A stretch of DNA of 64,000 nucleotides from Chachezhania antarctica (GCF_003646465.1 NZ_QZEX01000012.1:62001-126000), one strand, 5' to 3'; counted from the first letter of the stretch, positions 17,113-26,566 are shown. Notes: generated from the letters alone by a model not told the origin. Translations and numbers: made by a program.

Positions 17113-17865
17113 TTAGTAGTTCACCTGCTCGAACCCGTAATTGCCCTCGTAGTCTCGCCAGTCGACGAAGACCGAGCGGTGATAGATGGAGGGACAATGA
17201 TCGCCCCAACGTTCCAAGCCGACATGCGCCTCGGGCAACGCGGCGACGGACGAACGAGACCAGTAAAAATCGCCCTGGATTCCATAGGAACCGAGAAGGA
17301 CTGTTTCGAAACGGCTGCAATCGCTGTCGCGGGATTCGTGTTGGCGCGCATACCGAACATCGAAGACACGGATCGAGCGGATGAAGTTGAACTCCGGTCC
17401 ACTGATGTCGATGTCGGCTCGGTCCTGGATCAGATGTAACGCAAACCCGTCAGGGTGAGGTAGTGGCTCGACGCCTTTCGACCGCACGACGGCAGGCAAG
17501 AGGGCGCCAGCTTTTTCGGGGTCAGATTCCGCGAGGTTCTGGGGCAGGGTAGAAGCGTTGGAGAAGAGGATGTCAATGACACGCCGAGTGCGACCGGGGT
17601 CGTCTACAGGTTCGAAGGAGGCCCCCATGGGGCAACGCCAGATCTGGAGGGGAGGCTCGACAGGCCATGGCGTGATCCGTCGTATGAACTCTGCACGTGC
17701 CCGCGAACAGGGCTCTGATGCCGGCCAGCCGCCGGAGAGGCAGAGCAGGATGGCGCAATCGATCGGGTAGGTCTGCGCCGACGCGCTGTTTCCACCTCCG
17801 CTCAGCGAGGCCGTTCCCGCGACGACAGCGAGAAAAAAATTACGAAGGAAATTGCGCATATCCAA
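17113..17865 (-). CDS. exported protein of unknown function
   Basis: 250 aa. A signal peptide (FLRNFFLAVVAGTASLSGGGNSASAQ) is followed by a mature domain with paired cysteines in CAILLCLSGGWPASEPCSRARAEFIRRITPWPVEPPLQIWRCP, then FNFIRSIRVFDVRYARQ and a C-terminal WRDYEGNYGFEQVNY. The N-terminal Cys-rich motif is one I associate with conserved plasmid proteins near alphaproteobacterial T4SS loci, but I cannot name a family. It is probably periplasmic. Confidence 0.7.
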   Translation of the reverse strand: MDMRNFLRNFFLAVVAGTASLSGGGNSASAQTYPIDCAILLCLSGGWPASEPCSRARAEFIRRITPWPVEPPLQIWRCPMGASFEPVDDPGRTRRVIDILFSNASTLPQNLAESDPEKAGALLPAVVRSKGVEPLPHPDGFALHLIQDRADIDISGPEFNFIRSIRVFDVRYARQHESRDSDCSRFETVLLGSYGIQGDFYWSRSSVAALPEAHVGLERWGDHCPSIYHRSVFVDWRDYEGNYGFEQVNY

Positions 17866-17966
17866 GAGCTCGATTGACTGTGATGCAGAATCTGAGGATT
17901 ACGATAATATACTATCGTCGAGCGGTCAAATTCGAATTTTTGTAACTGTCTTGGAGCGCCTTGATG

Positions 17967-18365
17967 CTAAAGCAGATCGGCTGAGCCCCTGAGCGACAGC
18001 TCCTCCAAAAGGTCAGTAACCTCATCGGTGGTGACAGTCTTTGCATTCGCAATCGTGTTCCGGCTTAACGGGGGATCGATATGGTGTGCCGTACGTTTGG
18101 GATCGAGCCAGAGGATGGACAGTTCTGACGTATTCCAGCGATAGACCCAACCAACGGTTCGATCACTGCGACCGTCAACAAGCCGCGCGACCGGAACCGC
18201 TTCTTCCTTTTCGATGCTCACCGGTTCGTGTCCGCCTTTTCTGCTTCGGTTCTTCAGTCCTATTCGGCTGGGACGTTCCCGTGATCTGATCTCGGTTGAA
18301 CTTATTCCTGGCTCGTTAAAAAGGGGCGACACCGACCGCGTCGGTGCCGCCAGAGGTTCGCCCAC
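17967..18365 (-). CDS. hypothetical protein
   Basis: 132 aa at most. The last 80 residues (EEAVPVARLVDGRSDRTVGWVYRWNTSELSILWLDPKR...) look protein-like, while the first 45 are basic and low in pattern. The true start is therefore probably inside, and the gene may be a fragment. It sits next to the recombination boundary at 18.8 kb. No family is recognised. Confidence 0.35.
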   Translation of the reverse strand: MGEPLAAPTRSVSPLFNEPGISSTEIRSRERPSRIGLKNRSRKGGHEPVSIEKEEAVPVARLVDGRSDRTVGWVYRWNTSELSILWLDPKRTAHHIDPPLSRNTIANAKTVTTDEVTDLLEELSLRGSADLL

Positions 18366-18429
18366 AGGGAGGTGGTAGAGGGCGAAACCTATTGAAAATA
18401 GGGGAATTTCATGTTGCGCATAATAACTC

Positions 18430-18822
18430 TTATGTTAATTTCCATACCCCGCCATCTTGTACCACCCGCGACTCAGACAACAGCTTCTCCAGATGCGCCG
18501 CAACGTTTCGTCCTGCGGCCATTGCGATTTGTGGGTCGGTTTTCTTGTAGACGGAAGCGGCGATATTCTGGACCGAATCCGGGGTGTTTGAGAGGTGGGC
18601 GAGGATCTCCGCCTCGCGACGCATGCGGTTGGAAAGCAACCGTTTGACGTAAGGTTGCGGATCCCGGAGTATAGGTCCGTGCCCCGGAAAGTAGATCCTA
18701 TCGTCGCGCTCAATCAGCCGCTGTAGCTGCGCGCAGTAGTCGTGCATGTTTCCGTCAGGGGGGCTGACGATCGAACTGTTCCAACTCATAACGTGGTCGC
18801 CCGTGAAGAGCACTCCGTTAGT
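18430..18822 (-). pseudogene. 3' remnant of a metallo-beta-lactamase-fold hydrolase
   Basis: About 130 codons remain. TNGVLFTGDHVMSWNSSIVSPPDGNMHDYCAQL and RIYFPGHGPIL are the fourth and fifth metal-site regions of an MBL-fold hydrolase of the LACTB2/glyoxalase-II-like group, followed by its C-terminal winged helix (RREAEILAHL...). The N-terminal HxHxDH half is missing. The frame is cut exactly where the alcohol dehydrogenase gene ends, so insertion of the catabolic block removed it. A GTG at 18813 could still start translation of the stub. Confidence 0.8.
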
Positions 18823-18823
18823 G

Positions 18824-19876
18824 TTATGGCGTCAAAATCGCCCGTCCTACTATTTCGCCCTCTTCGAGACGGTTCAGAGTATTCTCGGCCTCTTCTAGAT
18901 CGACCGTTTCGGTCGGCAGAACAGCGACCTTTCCGGCCCTGGCAAGCTCCATCAGTTCGGCGAATTCGGACAGGGATCCGACATAGCTGCCCAGGATTGT
19001 CAGGGCTTTCACCGGGATCAATGGCAACGCCCAGGGCGCCGCGCCGCCGAACAGGCCGACGATGACGATCTTGCCGCCCTTGCCGACCGCGTTGAAGGCA
19101 AGGCTGGCGGTGGGCTCGGCGCCCACCAGATCAACAACAGCCAGCGCCGGACCGCCCGTGGCCGCCTGGACCTGGGCAACCGCATCCTCGGCGGCACCGT
19201 CAATTGCCGCGCCCGCGCCCGCCTTCAGCGCCGCGTCGCGCTTAGCCGGGTCGATATCTACGACAATGGGCGGCAACCCGCCCATAGCTTTCACCAGGCC
19301 AATCGCCATAAGACCCAGCCCCCCGGCCCCGATGATCATCACCGGAGCGGCCTTGATCGTGTCTTCGACCTTTTTCAGCGCCGAGAATGTCGTGAGCCCG
19401 GAACAGGCCAGCGGCGCCGCCAGTTCGGGGCTGATGTCGCCGATGTCGAACAGATAGCGCGGGTGCGGAATCTTGATCCGATCCGCATAGCCGCCATCGG
19501 CGAACATGCCCAGATACCGGGGGGCGGCACAATAGTTTTCGAGCCCCGCCTTGCATTGGTGGCATTCGCCGCATCCCTGCCATGGATAGACGACGAAATC
19601 CTTGTCACGCTCCAGCTCGCCCGCATCCGGCCCGACCGCGATGACCCGGCCAACCGGTTCGTGCCCCATCACCAGCGGCAGTTTCATGCCACGATCGCCA
19701 AAGCTGAGCGTCTGGCCGTGGCCCAGATTGTAACAGCCTTCGCGGATATGCAGGTCGCTGTGGCAAACGCCGTTCGCGGTCACCCGCAACAGCACTTCGC
19801 TGCCGCTCACTTCGGGGTCGGGGCGATGTTGGGAGACAAGCGGCTTACCGAATTCGGTCAGGGATTCGCATTTCAT
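18824..19876 (-). CDS. zinc alcohol dehydrogenase (6-hydroxyhexanoate dehydrogenase candidate, chnD-like)
   Basis: 350 aa medium-chain dehydrogenase. Catalytic zinc ligands lie in GVCHSDLHIREG and GHEPVGRV; structural zinc cysteines lie in GCGECHQCKAGLENYC; the NAD-binding motif is GAGGLGLMAIGL. It is the last gene of the minus-strand five-gene operon, 12 nt after the aldehyde dehydrogenase, with an AAGGAG ribosome-binding site. In the cyclohexanol pathway this position belongs to oxidation of 6-hydroxyhexanoate to 6-oxohexanoate; the substrate is inferred from context. Its stop codon abuts the broken hydrolase gene. Confidence 0.9.
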   Translation of the reverse strand: MKCESLTEFGKPLVSQHRPDPEVSGSEVLLRVTANGVCHSDLHIREGCYNLGHGQTLSFGDRGMKLPLVMGHEPVGRVIAVGPDAGELERDKDFVVYPWQGCGECHQCKAGLENYCAAPRYLGMFADGGYADRIKIPHPRYLFDIGDISPELAAPLACSGLTTFSALKKVEDTIKAAPVMIIGAGGLGLMAIGLVKAMGGLPPIVVDIDPAKRDAALKAGAGAAIDGAAEDAVAQVQAATGGPALAVVDLVGAEPTASLAFNAVGKGGKIVIVGLFGGAAPWALPLIPVKALTILGSYVGSLSEFAELMELARAGKVAVLPTETVDLEEAENTLNRLEEGEIVGRAILTP

Positions 19877-19888
19877 TGTGACAACTCC

Positions 19889-21337
19889 TTAGATTTCAGC
19901 TTGCGCTACGAATTTGTTGGTCAGGAAGGATTCCAGACCCTCGATCCCGCCTTCGCGGCCATATCCCGACTGGCGCCGCCCGCCGAGAGAGGAGTCAAGA
20001 AACACTAAGCCAAACCCGTTAATGCCAACCATGCCCGCATCCAGCGCCGCCGATATCCGGTCGGCACGATCCTGCGAACCGGTAAAGGCATAGGCACCAA
20101 GGGCGAAATCAGTGCTGTTCGCCTTTGACACCGCGTCGTCGAAATCGGCGAACCTGTTGACGATCGCCACCGGGCCAAAGGGTTCTTCTTGCATGATGCG
20201 CGCCTCGGGCGGGACATCGGCCAGCACCGTGGGGGCGTAAAAATTGCCGGGCCGGTTCAACCGCATTCCCCCGGTCAGAACCCGTGCGCCCTGAGCGATG
20301 GCGTCCTGTACCAACGCATCCACCGCCTCGATCCGGGCCGGGCTCATCAGCGGACCCATCTGGGTGTCAGGCTCCATGCCGTCACCGACGGTCAGGATTG
20401 AAAACTTCTTAGCAAAGCCGGTGGCGAAGGCGTCGCAGATCCCGTCCTGCACCAGAAAACGCGTCGGCGATATGCAGACCTGCCCGGCGTTGCGGGCCTT
20501 TGTCGCGACGGAAAGATCAAGCGCGCGGTCCAGATCGGCGTCGTCGAATACGACTACCGGGGCGTGACCGCCCAGTTCCAGAACACATGGCTTGGCCTCG
20601 GCCCCGGCCTGCGCGCCAAGGATCTTGCCCACCCGGGTCGATCCAGTAAAGGCGATCTTTCGGATTACGGGCGAAGCAATCAAAGCCGCGCTGATCCGGC
20701 CCGGATCGCCGATCAGGACATTGAGCGTGCCGCGCGGCAGACCCGCTTTCTCCAGTGCCTTGGCGACGGCCTGAAAGCACATCGGGGTTTCTTCGGCGGG
20801 CTTGACCACCACCGGGCACCCAACCGCAAGCGCCGACGCCATCTTGCGCGCCGCAAGCGAGGCAGGAAAATTCCAGGGCGCAATCGCAGCAATCGGTCCG
20901 ATCGGCTCCGTGCGCATGGTCCGTGCCACGTATCCCGGCATTGCGTCCAAGGAGCGATCCTTCAGCTCTGCCGCCGCATCCGCGCTCCATTCAAGCAGGG
21001 CGGCACAGTTTTCGATCTCCAACCGGCTTTCGGCCAGGGGCTTGCCCAGTTCCAACGTCATGTGGCGAGCGGCGGTTTCGGCGTCTTTGCGCAGTTCGGC
21101 AGCGGCCTTGTGCAATATGGCGCTGCGGTCCAACAGGGACATGCCCGACCAGATCGGAAAGGCGGCCTCTGCCGCATTCAGCGTGCGTTCGATATGGGCG
21201 GGTTCAGCCATCGGGAAATCGGCCAGTCTTTCGCCTGTCGCCGGGTTGTTCACTTCGCCCATTTTCGGCGTCGTGGTAATCCATTCGCCATCGACGAAAA
21301 GCGCGGGCTGCCCGTATTCGGGATGATGCGGTGTCAT
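19889..21337 (-). CDS. NAD(P) aldehyde dehydrogenase (6-oxohexanoate dehydrogenase candidate, chnE-like)
   Basis: 482 aa, full ALDH length. Key motifs are PWNFPASLAARKMASALAVGCPVVVKPAEETP (cofactor site), FTGSTRVGKIL, the catalytic glutamate in LELGGHAPV and the catalytic cysteine in NAGQVCISPTRFLV. It most resembles succinate-semialdehyde/6-oxohexanoate-type ALDHs by overall layout. Fourth gene of the operon. Inferred role: 6-oxohexanoate to adipate. Confidence 0.9.
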   Translation of the reverse strand: MTPHHPEYGQPALFVDGEWITTTPKMGEVNNPATGERLADFPMAEPAHIERTLNAAEAAFPIWSGMSLLDRSAILHKAAAELRKDAETAARHMTLELGKPLAESRLEIENCAALLEWSADAAAELKDRSLDAMPGYVARTMRTEPIGPIAAIAPWNFPASLAARKMASALAVGCPVVVKPAEETPMCFQAVAKALEKAGLPRGTLNVLIGDPGRISAALIASPVIRKIAFTGSTRVGKILGAQAGAEAKPCVLELGGHAPVVVFDDADLDRALDLSVATKARNAGQVCISPTRFLVQDGICDAFATGFAKKFSILTVGDGMEPDTQMGPLMSPARIEAVDALVQDAIAQGARVLTGGMRLNRPGNFYAPTVLADVPPEARIMQEEPFGPVAIVNRFADFDDAVSKANSTDFALGAYAFTGSQDRADRISAALDAGMVGINGFGLVFLDSSLGGRRQSGYGREGGIEGLESFLTNKFVAQAEI

Positions 21338-21448
21338 GAGATCCTCGGATTATGTGTCGACGCTGGGTTCCGCGAACGTTGGCATGCGCGGACAGCGCGG
21401 CGAACAGGGATGCCCCCCTGCCCGCCACAACCGTTCGAACGCAGAGCG

Positions 21449-22204
21449 TCAGTTGCAGGTATATCCGCCGTCCACGACAAGTTCGGAGCCATGCACGAAG
21501 GACGCATCGTCAGAGGCCAGGAACAGAACCGCCTGCGACACCTCTTCGGGTTTGCAGGGCCGGTCGAACAGGGTCGGCCCCATGATCGCGGTGCGGGTTT
21601 CGGCATCGCCGTGCAGCAGATCCTTGGTCATGGGGGTGTCGATAACGCCGGGGTGGATGGAGTTGACGCGAATGCCGTGCTCGATCAGGTCGACAGCGCA
21701 GGATTTCGTCATCAGCCGCACCGCGCCCTTGCTGGCGATATAGGCCCCGGCCATCGGCGCACCGACGAGACCATAGATCGACGAGATATTCACGATGGAC
21801 CCGCCGCCGCTGTCCTTCATCAGAGGCACGCAGGCGCGAATGCCCAGATAGACACCCTTTACGTTGACGTTGAACACCTTGTCCCATTCATCCGGTTCGG
21901 TTTCATGCGCCGGTTTCAGGACCAGGATGCCCGCGTTGTTGACCAGCACGTCCAGACGGCCGGCTTTTTCCTTGACCGTTGCGGCCACCGCGTTCCAGTC
22001 GGCTTCTCTGGCGGCGTCATGCTTGATGAATTCGGCCTTGCCGCCAGAGGCGCGGATGCCTTCAACCACGGCATTGCCCGCCGTTTCGTCGATGTCGGTG
22101 ACAAAGACGGTGGCGCCTTCGGCGGCCAGTGTTTCACTATGGGCCTTGCCCATGCCCATCGCGCCGCCGGTGACAATCGCGACTTTTCCAGATACTCGTC
22201 CCAT
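21449..22204 (-). CDS. short-chain dehydrogenase (cyclohexanol dehydrogenase candidate, chnA-like)
   Basis: 251 aa classical SDR: cofactor motif TGGAMGMG at residues 13-20, NNAG, the catalytic Ser in IVNISSIYG, and Tyr/Lys in AYIASKGAVRLM. The acidic residue after the second strand (VTDIDE) indicates NAD preference. It follows the monooxygenase gene after an intercistronic hairpin. In chn operons this enzyme oxidises the cyclic alcohol to the ketone, the substrate of the monooxygenase; specificity here is inferred. Confidence 0.9.
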   Translation of the reverse strand: MGRVSGKVAIVTGGAMGMGKAHSETLAAEGATVFVTDIDETAGNAVVEGIRASGGKAEFIKHDAAREADWNAVAATVKEKAGRLDVLVNNAGILVLKPAHETEPDEWDKVFNVNVKGVYLGIRACVPLMKDSGGGSIVNISSIYGLVGAPMAGAYIASKGAVRLMTKSCAVDLIEHGIRVNSIHPGVIDTPMTKDLLHGDAETRTAIMGPTLFDRPCKPEEVSQAVLFLASDDASFVHGSELVVDGGYTCN

Positions 22205-22233
22205 TCTTTCCTCCCTGGGTTCAGTTGATAAAT

Positions 22234-22265
22234 GGTTTCCGCCGCCAGACAGGACGGCGGAAACC
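22234..22265 (-). promoter_or_regulatory. intercistronic hairpin between monooxygenase and SDR genes
   Basis: Perfect 11-bp stem (GGTTTCCGCCG with CGGCGGAAACC) and a 10-nt loop, between two co-directional genes. There is no T-run, so mRNA stabilisation or processing is likelier than full termination. Confidence 0.55.
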
Positions 22266-22276
22266 GGGTAATGATG

Positions 22277-23905
22277 TTACTCCGCTGCCACGGAAATGCG
22301 AGTCTGTTCGAAAGAGGCATAGCCGGAATCGGCCACCTCTTTCAGCACGGCCCGGTAGTTGATCAGACCGCCCAGATAGAACCGCACCGCGTTCTTCTTG
22401 CCGGGAACATTGGCGCCGAAAATCCAGGATTCCGCCTTGGGGAACAACGTCATGCCAGCGATTGTGCGGCAGGTCTCCAACCATTCCTCCTCGGCCTCGG
22501 GTTTCGGATCGAAGGCCGCTATGCCGTTGTCTTCGGTATATTTGATCGCGTCCGAGATCCATTCGACCTGGGTTTCGATCGACGGCGGCAGATTGGTAAA
22601 CGGACCGTTCGGTCCGAGGATCATGAAGAGGTTCGGGAAACCGGTTTCGGAGACACCCAGATAGCCGTCCGGCCCGTCCTTCCAGCGTTCCGCCAGCGTC
22701 ACGCCGCCGCGTCCACGGAAGTCGATCTTCATATAGTTGCCTTCAACCGCATCAAACCCGGTCGCCAGGATCAGGATATCCAGTTCGCATTCGGTTCCAT
22801 CGGCAAGCCGGATACCGGTCTCGGTGATTTCGTCGATCGGGTTTTGCTTGACGTTGATCAGCGAAACGTTGTCGCGGTTATAGACCTCGAAGTAATTGTG
22901 CCCGCACAGAGGCCGCTTGGCATAAAGATCCGTCGGCGTCAGCAATTCGGCGGTCTTGGGATCCTTCACGATCTGCTTGATCTTCGTGGTGATGAATTTC
23001 TGCGCCGCCTTGTTGGCGGCTTCATCCGTGGCAATGTCGCAGAAGGTGCCGAACATGAACCGGAACCCGCCGCCTTCGTCCCAGGCATCCTGGAAAATCC
23101 GGTCGCGTTCCTCTTCGGACACCGACATCGCCGGGATCGTGGATTCCTCAAACCCGAAGGCCACACCGGAATTGAACACCTGATCCCAGATCGCGTCATA
23201 GTTCTTCTTGATCTCGGCGATCTCTTCGGCTGATTGCGGGCGATTGCCCACGGGCACGTTATATTGGGGCGTCCGTTGGAACACCGTCAGATGCTCGGCC
23301 AGCGGGGCGGTTGCGGTGATCACCTGCTGACCGGTCGATCCGGTGCCGATGACGCCGATACGCTTGCCTTGCAGGTCCACACCTTCGGGCCACTGGCCGG
23401 TATGGATCAGCTCGCCCTTGAAATTGCCGATGCCCTTGATGTCGGGCGTATTGATCGCCGACAGCAGGCCAAGCCCGCAGACAATATATTTGGCCTTTAC
23501 CGTGTCGCCCTTGTTGGTTGTCACGGTCCACAGGTTTGTGGCTTCGTCGAAATGCGCCGCCGTGACCCTGGTTTCGAACTGAAAGCTGCGCCGCAGGTCG
23601 TGTTTGTCGGCGAACCGGTTCAGATAGGTCAGGATTTCAGGCTGCGTGAGATAGGTGGTTTCCCAGGTGCTTTCCTGCAGCAGTTCCTTGTCAAAGGCAT
23701 AGCGATAGACATGGCTGGGCGTGTCCGACAGGGCGCCGGGATAACGGTTCCAGTGCCAGGTGCCGCCCACGCCGGGGGCGTCGTCATAGGCCTGGACCTT
23801 GAGGCCCAGATCGTCGCGCAGTTTCTTGACCTGATAGAGACCGCCAAAGCCGGCCCCGATTACGATGGCGTCGACATCGCCGCCATGTGTGTTGGTATGT
23901 GTCAT
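22277..23905 (-). CDS. chnB: Baeyer-Villiger monooxygenase, cyclohexanone monooxygenase type
   Basis: 542 aa flavoprotein that inserts oxygen next to a ketone using NADPH and O2, giving a lactone. FAD Rossmann motif GAGFGG at 17-22, the type I Baeyer-Villiger fingerprint FKGELIHTGQW at 162-172, and NADPH Rossmann motif GTGSTG at 187-192. The GGTWHWNRYPGALSD and ATGFDAVEGNYMKIDFRGR segments are typical of cyclohexanone monooxygenases. Its neighbours (esterase before, SDR after) make a cyclic ketone the expected substrate. Complete and apparently intact. Confidence 0.95.
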   Translation of the reverse strand: MTHTNTHGGDVDAIVIGAGFGGLYQVKKLRDDLGLKVQAYDDAPGVGGTWHWNRYPGALSDTPSHVYRYAFDKELLQESTWETTYLTQPEILTYLNRFADKHDLRRSFQFETRVTAAHFDEATNLWTVTTNKGDTVKAKYIVCGLGLLSAINTPDIKGIGNFKGELIHTGQWPEGVDLQGKRIGVIGTGSTGQQVITATAPLAEHLTVFQRTPQYNVPVGNRPQSAEEIAEIKKNYDAIWDQVFNSGVAFGFEESTIPAMSVSEEERDRIFQDAWDEGGGFRFMFGTFCDIATDEAANKAAQKFITTKIKQIVKDPKTAELLTPTDLYAKRPLCGHNYFEVYNRDNVSLINVKQNPIDEITETGIRLADGTECELDILILATGFDAVEGNYMKIDFRGRGGVTLAERWKDGPDGYLGVSETGFPNLFMILGPNGPFTNLPPSIETQVEWISDAIKYTEDNGIAAFDPKPEAEEEWLETCRTIAGMTLFPKAESWIFGANVPGKKNAVRFYLGGLINYRAVLKEVADSGYASFEQTRISVAAE

Positions 23906-23958
23906 GATGTCCTCCCAAAGGGGTGCGGGGCCGCCATGGGCACCCGCAATAGATGCAG

Positions 23959-23984
23959 CCCTTCCGGCCCCTTGCCGGAAAGGG
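23959..23984 (-). promoter_or_regulatory. intercistronic hairpin between esterase and monooxygenase genes
   Basis: CCCTTCCGGC pairs with GCCGGAAAGGG (one bulged base), with a 5-nt loop, in the 97-nt gap between co-directional genes. There is no T-run. It is a likely mRNA-level element that lets esterase and monooxygenase be expressed at different levels. Confidence 0.45.
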
Positions 23985-24002
23985 TGATGGGTTCAGGCGA
24001 TG

Positions 24003-24908
24003 TCAGAGAGCCTTGTACCAGGCGCCGATCCGGGCGATTTCCGCGTCGGCCTCGGGGGCGCGTCCGGCCAGGAACGGGAACACGTGCTGCATCCCGTCCA
24101 CCACCGACAAGGTCGTGTTGACGCCTGCCGCCTTGGTTTTGTCGGCCAGGCGGGTCGCATCGTCCCGCAGGGTTTCGACCTCGCCGGCATTGATGTAAAG
24201 CGGCGGATAGCCCGCGAAATCGTTTTTCAGCGGGTTTGCCAGCGGATCCGCCGGATCGCCGCCTTCGCCCAGGAACATGCCGCGCATCCCTTCTAGGACG
24301 GGTCGCGATACCAGCGCGTCGGTCGCCTCGTTCGAGGACAGCGTGCCGCCAGAAAGTTCCATGTCCAGCCAGGGCGAAAAGGCAATGACCGCGCCCGGCA
24401 GGGTCAGCCCCAGATCGCGCAGCTTCAGGACCGTCGCCACAGCCAAGTTGCCACCCGCGGAATCGCCGGCGGTCAGGATGTTTCCGGGCTTGATCCCGTT
24501 GTCGACCAGCGCCTGATAAACCGAAACCGCGTCTTCGATCTGGGCTGGGTACGGGTGTTCGGGGGCACGGCGATAATCCAGAATGAAGGCCGAAACCCCC
24601 AAGGCCTTGGCCAGATGACCCGCCATTTTGCGGTGGCTGGACGATGATCCGACCGCAAAGCCGCCGCCATGGGTATATGCCATGACCTTGCTTTGGTCGC
24701 ATCCGGCCGGATAGGCCCAGACCCCATCCACACCGCCCAGGGTGTCGGATTTATAAGTGACGCCTTCGGGCTCCATTGTCGGTTTTTCCCATTCGTCGAA
24801 CAGGGCGCGCAGATCCGGAACCGTCATCTCCGGATTGGCGGTCATGCGGTCGCTCCAATCCTGGTAGAGCGCCCTCAGATAGTCGGACTCGTTTGATGCC
24901 ATGGTCAT
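24003..24908 (-). CDS. HSL-family esterase (caprolactone hydrolase candidate, chnC-like)
   Basis: 301 aa alpha/beta hydrolase of the hormone-sensitive-lipase group: oxyanion motif HGGG at residues 80-83, nucleophile motif GDSAGG at 148-153, and catalytic Asp and His toward the C-terminus (His in MQHVFPF). It is the first gene of the operon. The start MTMASNESDY follows an AGGAGG ribosome-binding site by 5 nt. In the pathway it opens the lactone made by the monooxygenase to a hydroxy acid; the substrate is inferred from neighbours. Confidence 0.9.
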   Translation of the reverse strand: MTMASNESDYLRALYQDWSDRMTANPEMTVPDLRALFDEWEKPTMEPEGVTYKSDTLGGVDGVWAYPAGCDQSKVMAYTHGGGFAVGSSSSHRKMAGHLAKALGVSAFILDYRRAPEHPYPAQIEDAVSVYQALVDNGIKPGNILTAGDSAGGNLAVATVLKLRDLGLTLPGAVIAFSPWLDMELSGGTLSSNEATDALVSRPVLEGMRGMFLGEGGDPADPLANPLKNDFAGYPPLYINAGEVETLRDDATRLADKTKAAGVNTTLSVVDGMQHVFPFLAGRAPEADAEIARIGAWYKAL

Positions 24909-25159
24909 TTCTCCTCCTAAGAATTTTAGTTCAGGCCCACGCACCCGGTTCGGGTTGCGCGGCCTCATCCACGGTATTGAGGGTCCGAAGCGATCCGTCC
25001 TCCCGGATTGGCTTGTCCACCTATTGCTTGCTGCCCCCCAACAAAAGCGCCGTCCAGGCACCGCACCGATGCGCCGGACAAACGAACGCTAGTCGAAAAA
25101 AATTGGCCGGTATTGGACGATGCTGCTTTTCTTTGGTTGGATATTGCTGCCGCGGTTTC

Positions 25160-25167
25160 GCCCGCCA
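25160..25167. repeat. 8-bp target-site duplication, left copy
   Basis: GCCCGCCA directly precedes the IS256-type element and is repeated exactly at 26567-26574 after its right end, showing a simple, probably recent insertion. Confidence 0.85.
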
Positions 25168-26566
25168 GGTAGTGTCCCACCGCTTGGTGTAGGAGGCCGC
25201 GCGCGGAGCCCCCGGCGTAGCGCAGCGCGCGGCCGGGTGTGACGCTGGCGGCCACCGCCGATCTTCGAGAAGGTTCGGGTTGCGAGACCTTGAACCAAGA
25301 ACGGAGATGACGATGACCGATGACAGAATGATGCTGATTGAGCTGGTTGAGAAGCAGGCCGATGGCGATCTCGTGCGCGAGATGCTGGCCTTCGCGGCCG
25401 AGCGGATCATGGAAGTGGAGGTCGAGGCGCGAACCGGTGCCGGGAAGGGCGTTCGCTCTCCCCTGCGGGAGGTTCAGCGGAACGGTTACCGGGACCGCGA
25501 CTGGGACACTCGTGCCGGGCGGATCGCGCTGGAAATCCCGAAGCTGAGAAAGGGGAGCTACCTGCCCAGCTTCCTGGAGCCGCGACGGACGGCTGAGAAG
25601 GCGCTGGTGGCGGTGATCCAGGAAGCCTACGTCCACGGCGTCTCCACGCGCTCCGTGGACGATCTGGTGAAGGCGATGGGCGCTGGCGGCATGTCGAAGA
25701 GCCAAGTCAGTCGCCTTTGTGTCGAAATCGACGAGCGGGTGAATGCATTCCTCTCCCGGCCGCTCGAAGGCGCTTGGCCCTATCTCTGGCTCGACGCGAC
25801 CTACGTGAAAGTGCGCGAGAGCGGGCGGATCATCAGCCGCGCCGTGATAATAGCGGTGGCTGTAAACGAGGACGGCAAGCGCGAGGTTCTCGGCGTCGCC
25901 ACTGGTCCTTCCGAAGCAGAAACGTTTTGGACCGACTTCCTGCGCTCTCTCGCCGACCGTGGCCTGCGCGGCGTGAAGCTGGTGGTCTCCGATGACCACA
26001 AGGGGCTGCGGGCTGCCGCGCGGCGGGTGTTCGACGCGACGCACCAGCGCTGTCGCGTTCACTGGATGAGAAACGCTCTTGCCCATGCTCCGACCAAGCA
26101 GCGCACGGCCGTGGCGGCAATGCTGAAGACGATCTTCGCCCAGGAAAACAAGGCGGATGCCGAAGCCCAGTGGGAGGTCGTGGCGGACGCGCTGCGCGAG
26201 AAGCAGGCGAGGCTCGGCGCCCTCATGGACGCCTCGCGCGACGACGTCCTCGCCTACATGGATTTTCCGCGCGAGCATTGGGCCCAGATCGCGTCGACGA
26301 ACCCACTGGAGCGGGTGAACCGGGAAATCAAGCGCAGGTCCGACGTCGTCGGCATCTTCCCGAACGACGAGGCAATCGTCCGTCTCGTCGGTGCGCTGAT
26401 GCTCGAGACCAATGACGAATGGACGGTCGCGCGGAGATACATGTCTCTTGAAAGCCTGGCGCGTGTCACCGACACTACAACCGTCAGGCTATCCGCCGTG
26501 GCGACCTGATCAGCCTTGGACCTCTCCGAAGGTCGGCGCTCTTACACCATCTCTCGGGACACTACC
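25168..26566 (+). mobile_element. IS256-family insertion sequence, complete
   Basis: 1399 bp. The ends are inverted repeats beginning GGTAGTGTCCC, with further matches at GGTGTA(G/A)GAG inside. They are flanked by the 8-bp direct repeat GCCCGCCA. One transposase gene fills the element. It landed in the spacer between the AraC regulator and the cyclohexanol operon. Confidence 0.92.
25307..26509 (+). CDS. IS256-family transposase
   Basis: 400 aa mutator-type DDE transposase. The catalytic acidic residues lie in [28 protein letters not shown] and the C-terminal [15 protein letters not shown] (Glu). The [12 protein letters not shown] motif is also diagnostic. The start [10 protein letters not shown] at 25307 has a GGAG just before it. 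The gene is intact and the element has matching ends and a duplication, so it may still move. Confidence 0.95.
   Translation: MTMTDDRMMLIELVEKQADGDLVREMLAFAAERIMEVEVEARTGAGKGVRSPLREVQRNGYRDRDWDTRAGRIALEIPKLRKGSYLPSFLEPRRTAEKALVAVIQEAYVHGVSTRSVDDLVKAMGAGGMSKSQVSRLCVEIDERVNAFLSRPLEGAWPYLWLDATYVKVRESGRIISRAVIIAVAVNEDGKREVLGVATGPSEAETFWTDFLRSLADRGLRGVKLVVSDDHKGLRAAARRVFDATHQRCRVHWMRNALAHAPTKQRTAVAAMLKTIFAQENKADAEAQWEVVADALREKQARLGALMDASRDDVLAYMDFPREHWAQIASTNPLERVNREIKRRSDVVGIFPNDEAIVRLVGALMLETNDEWTVARRYMSLESLARVTDTTTVRLSAVAT

Noticed and set aside
20564-22228. 554-codon plus-strand frame
   Set aside because: Antisense across parts of the ALDH and SDR genes and the gap between them; the composition is not protein-like.
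24965-26278. 437-codon minus-strand frame
   Set aside because: It runs antisense through the IS256 transposase and across its left end, so it cannot be an ancestral gene.
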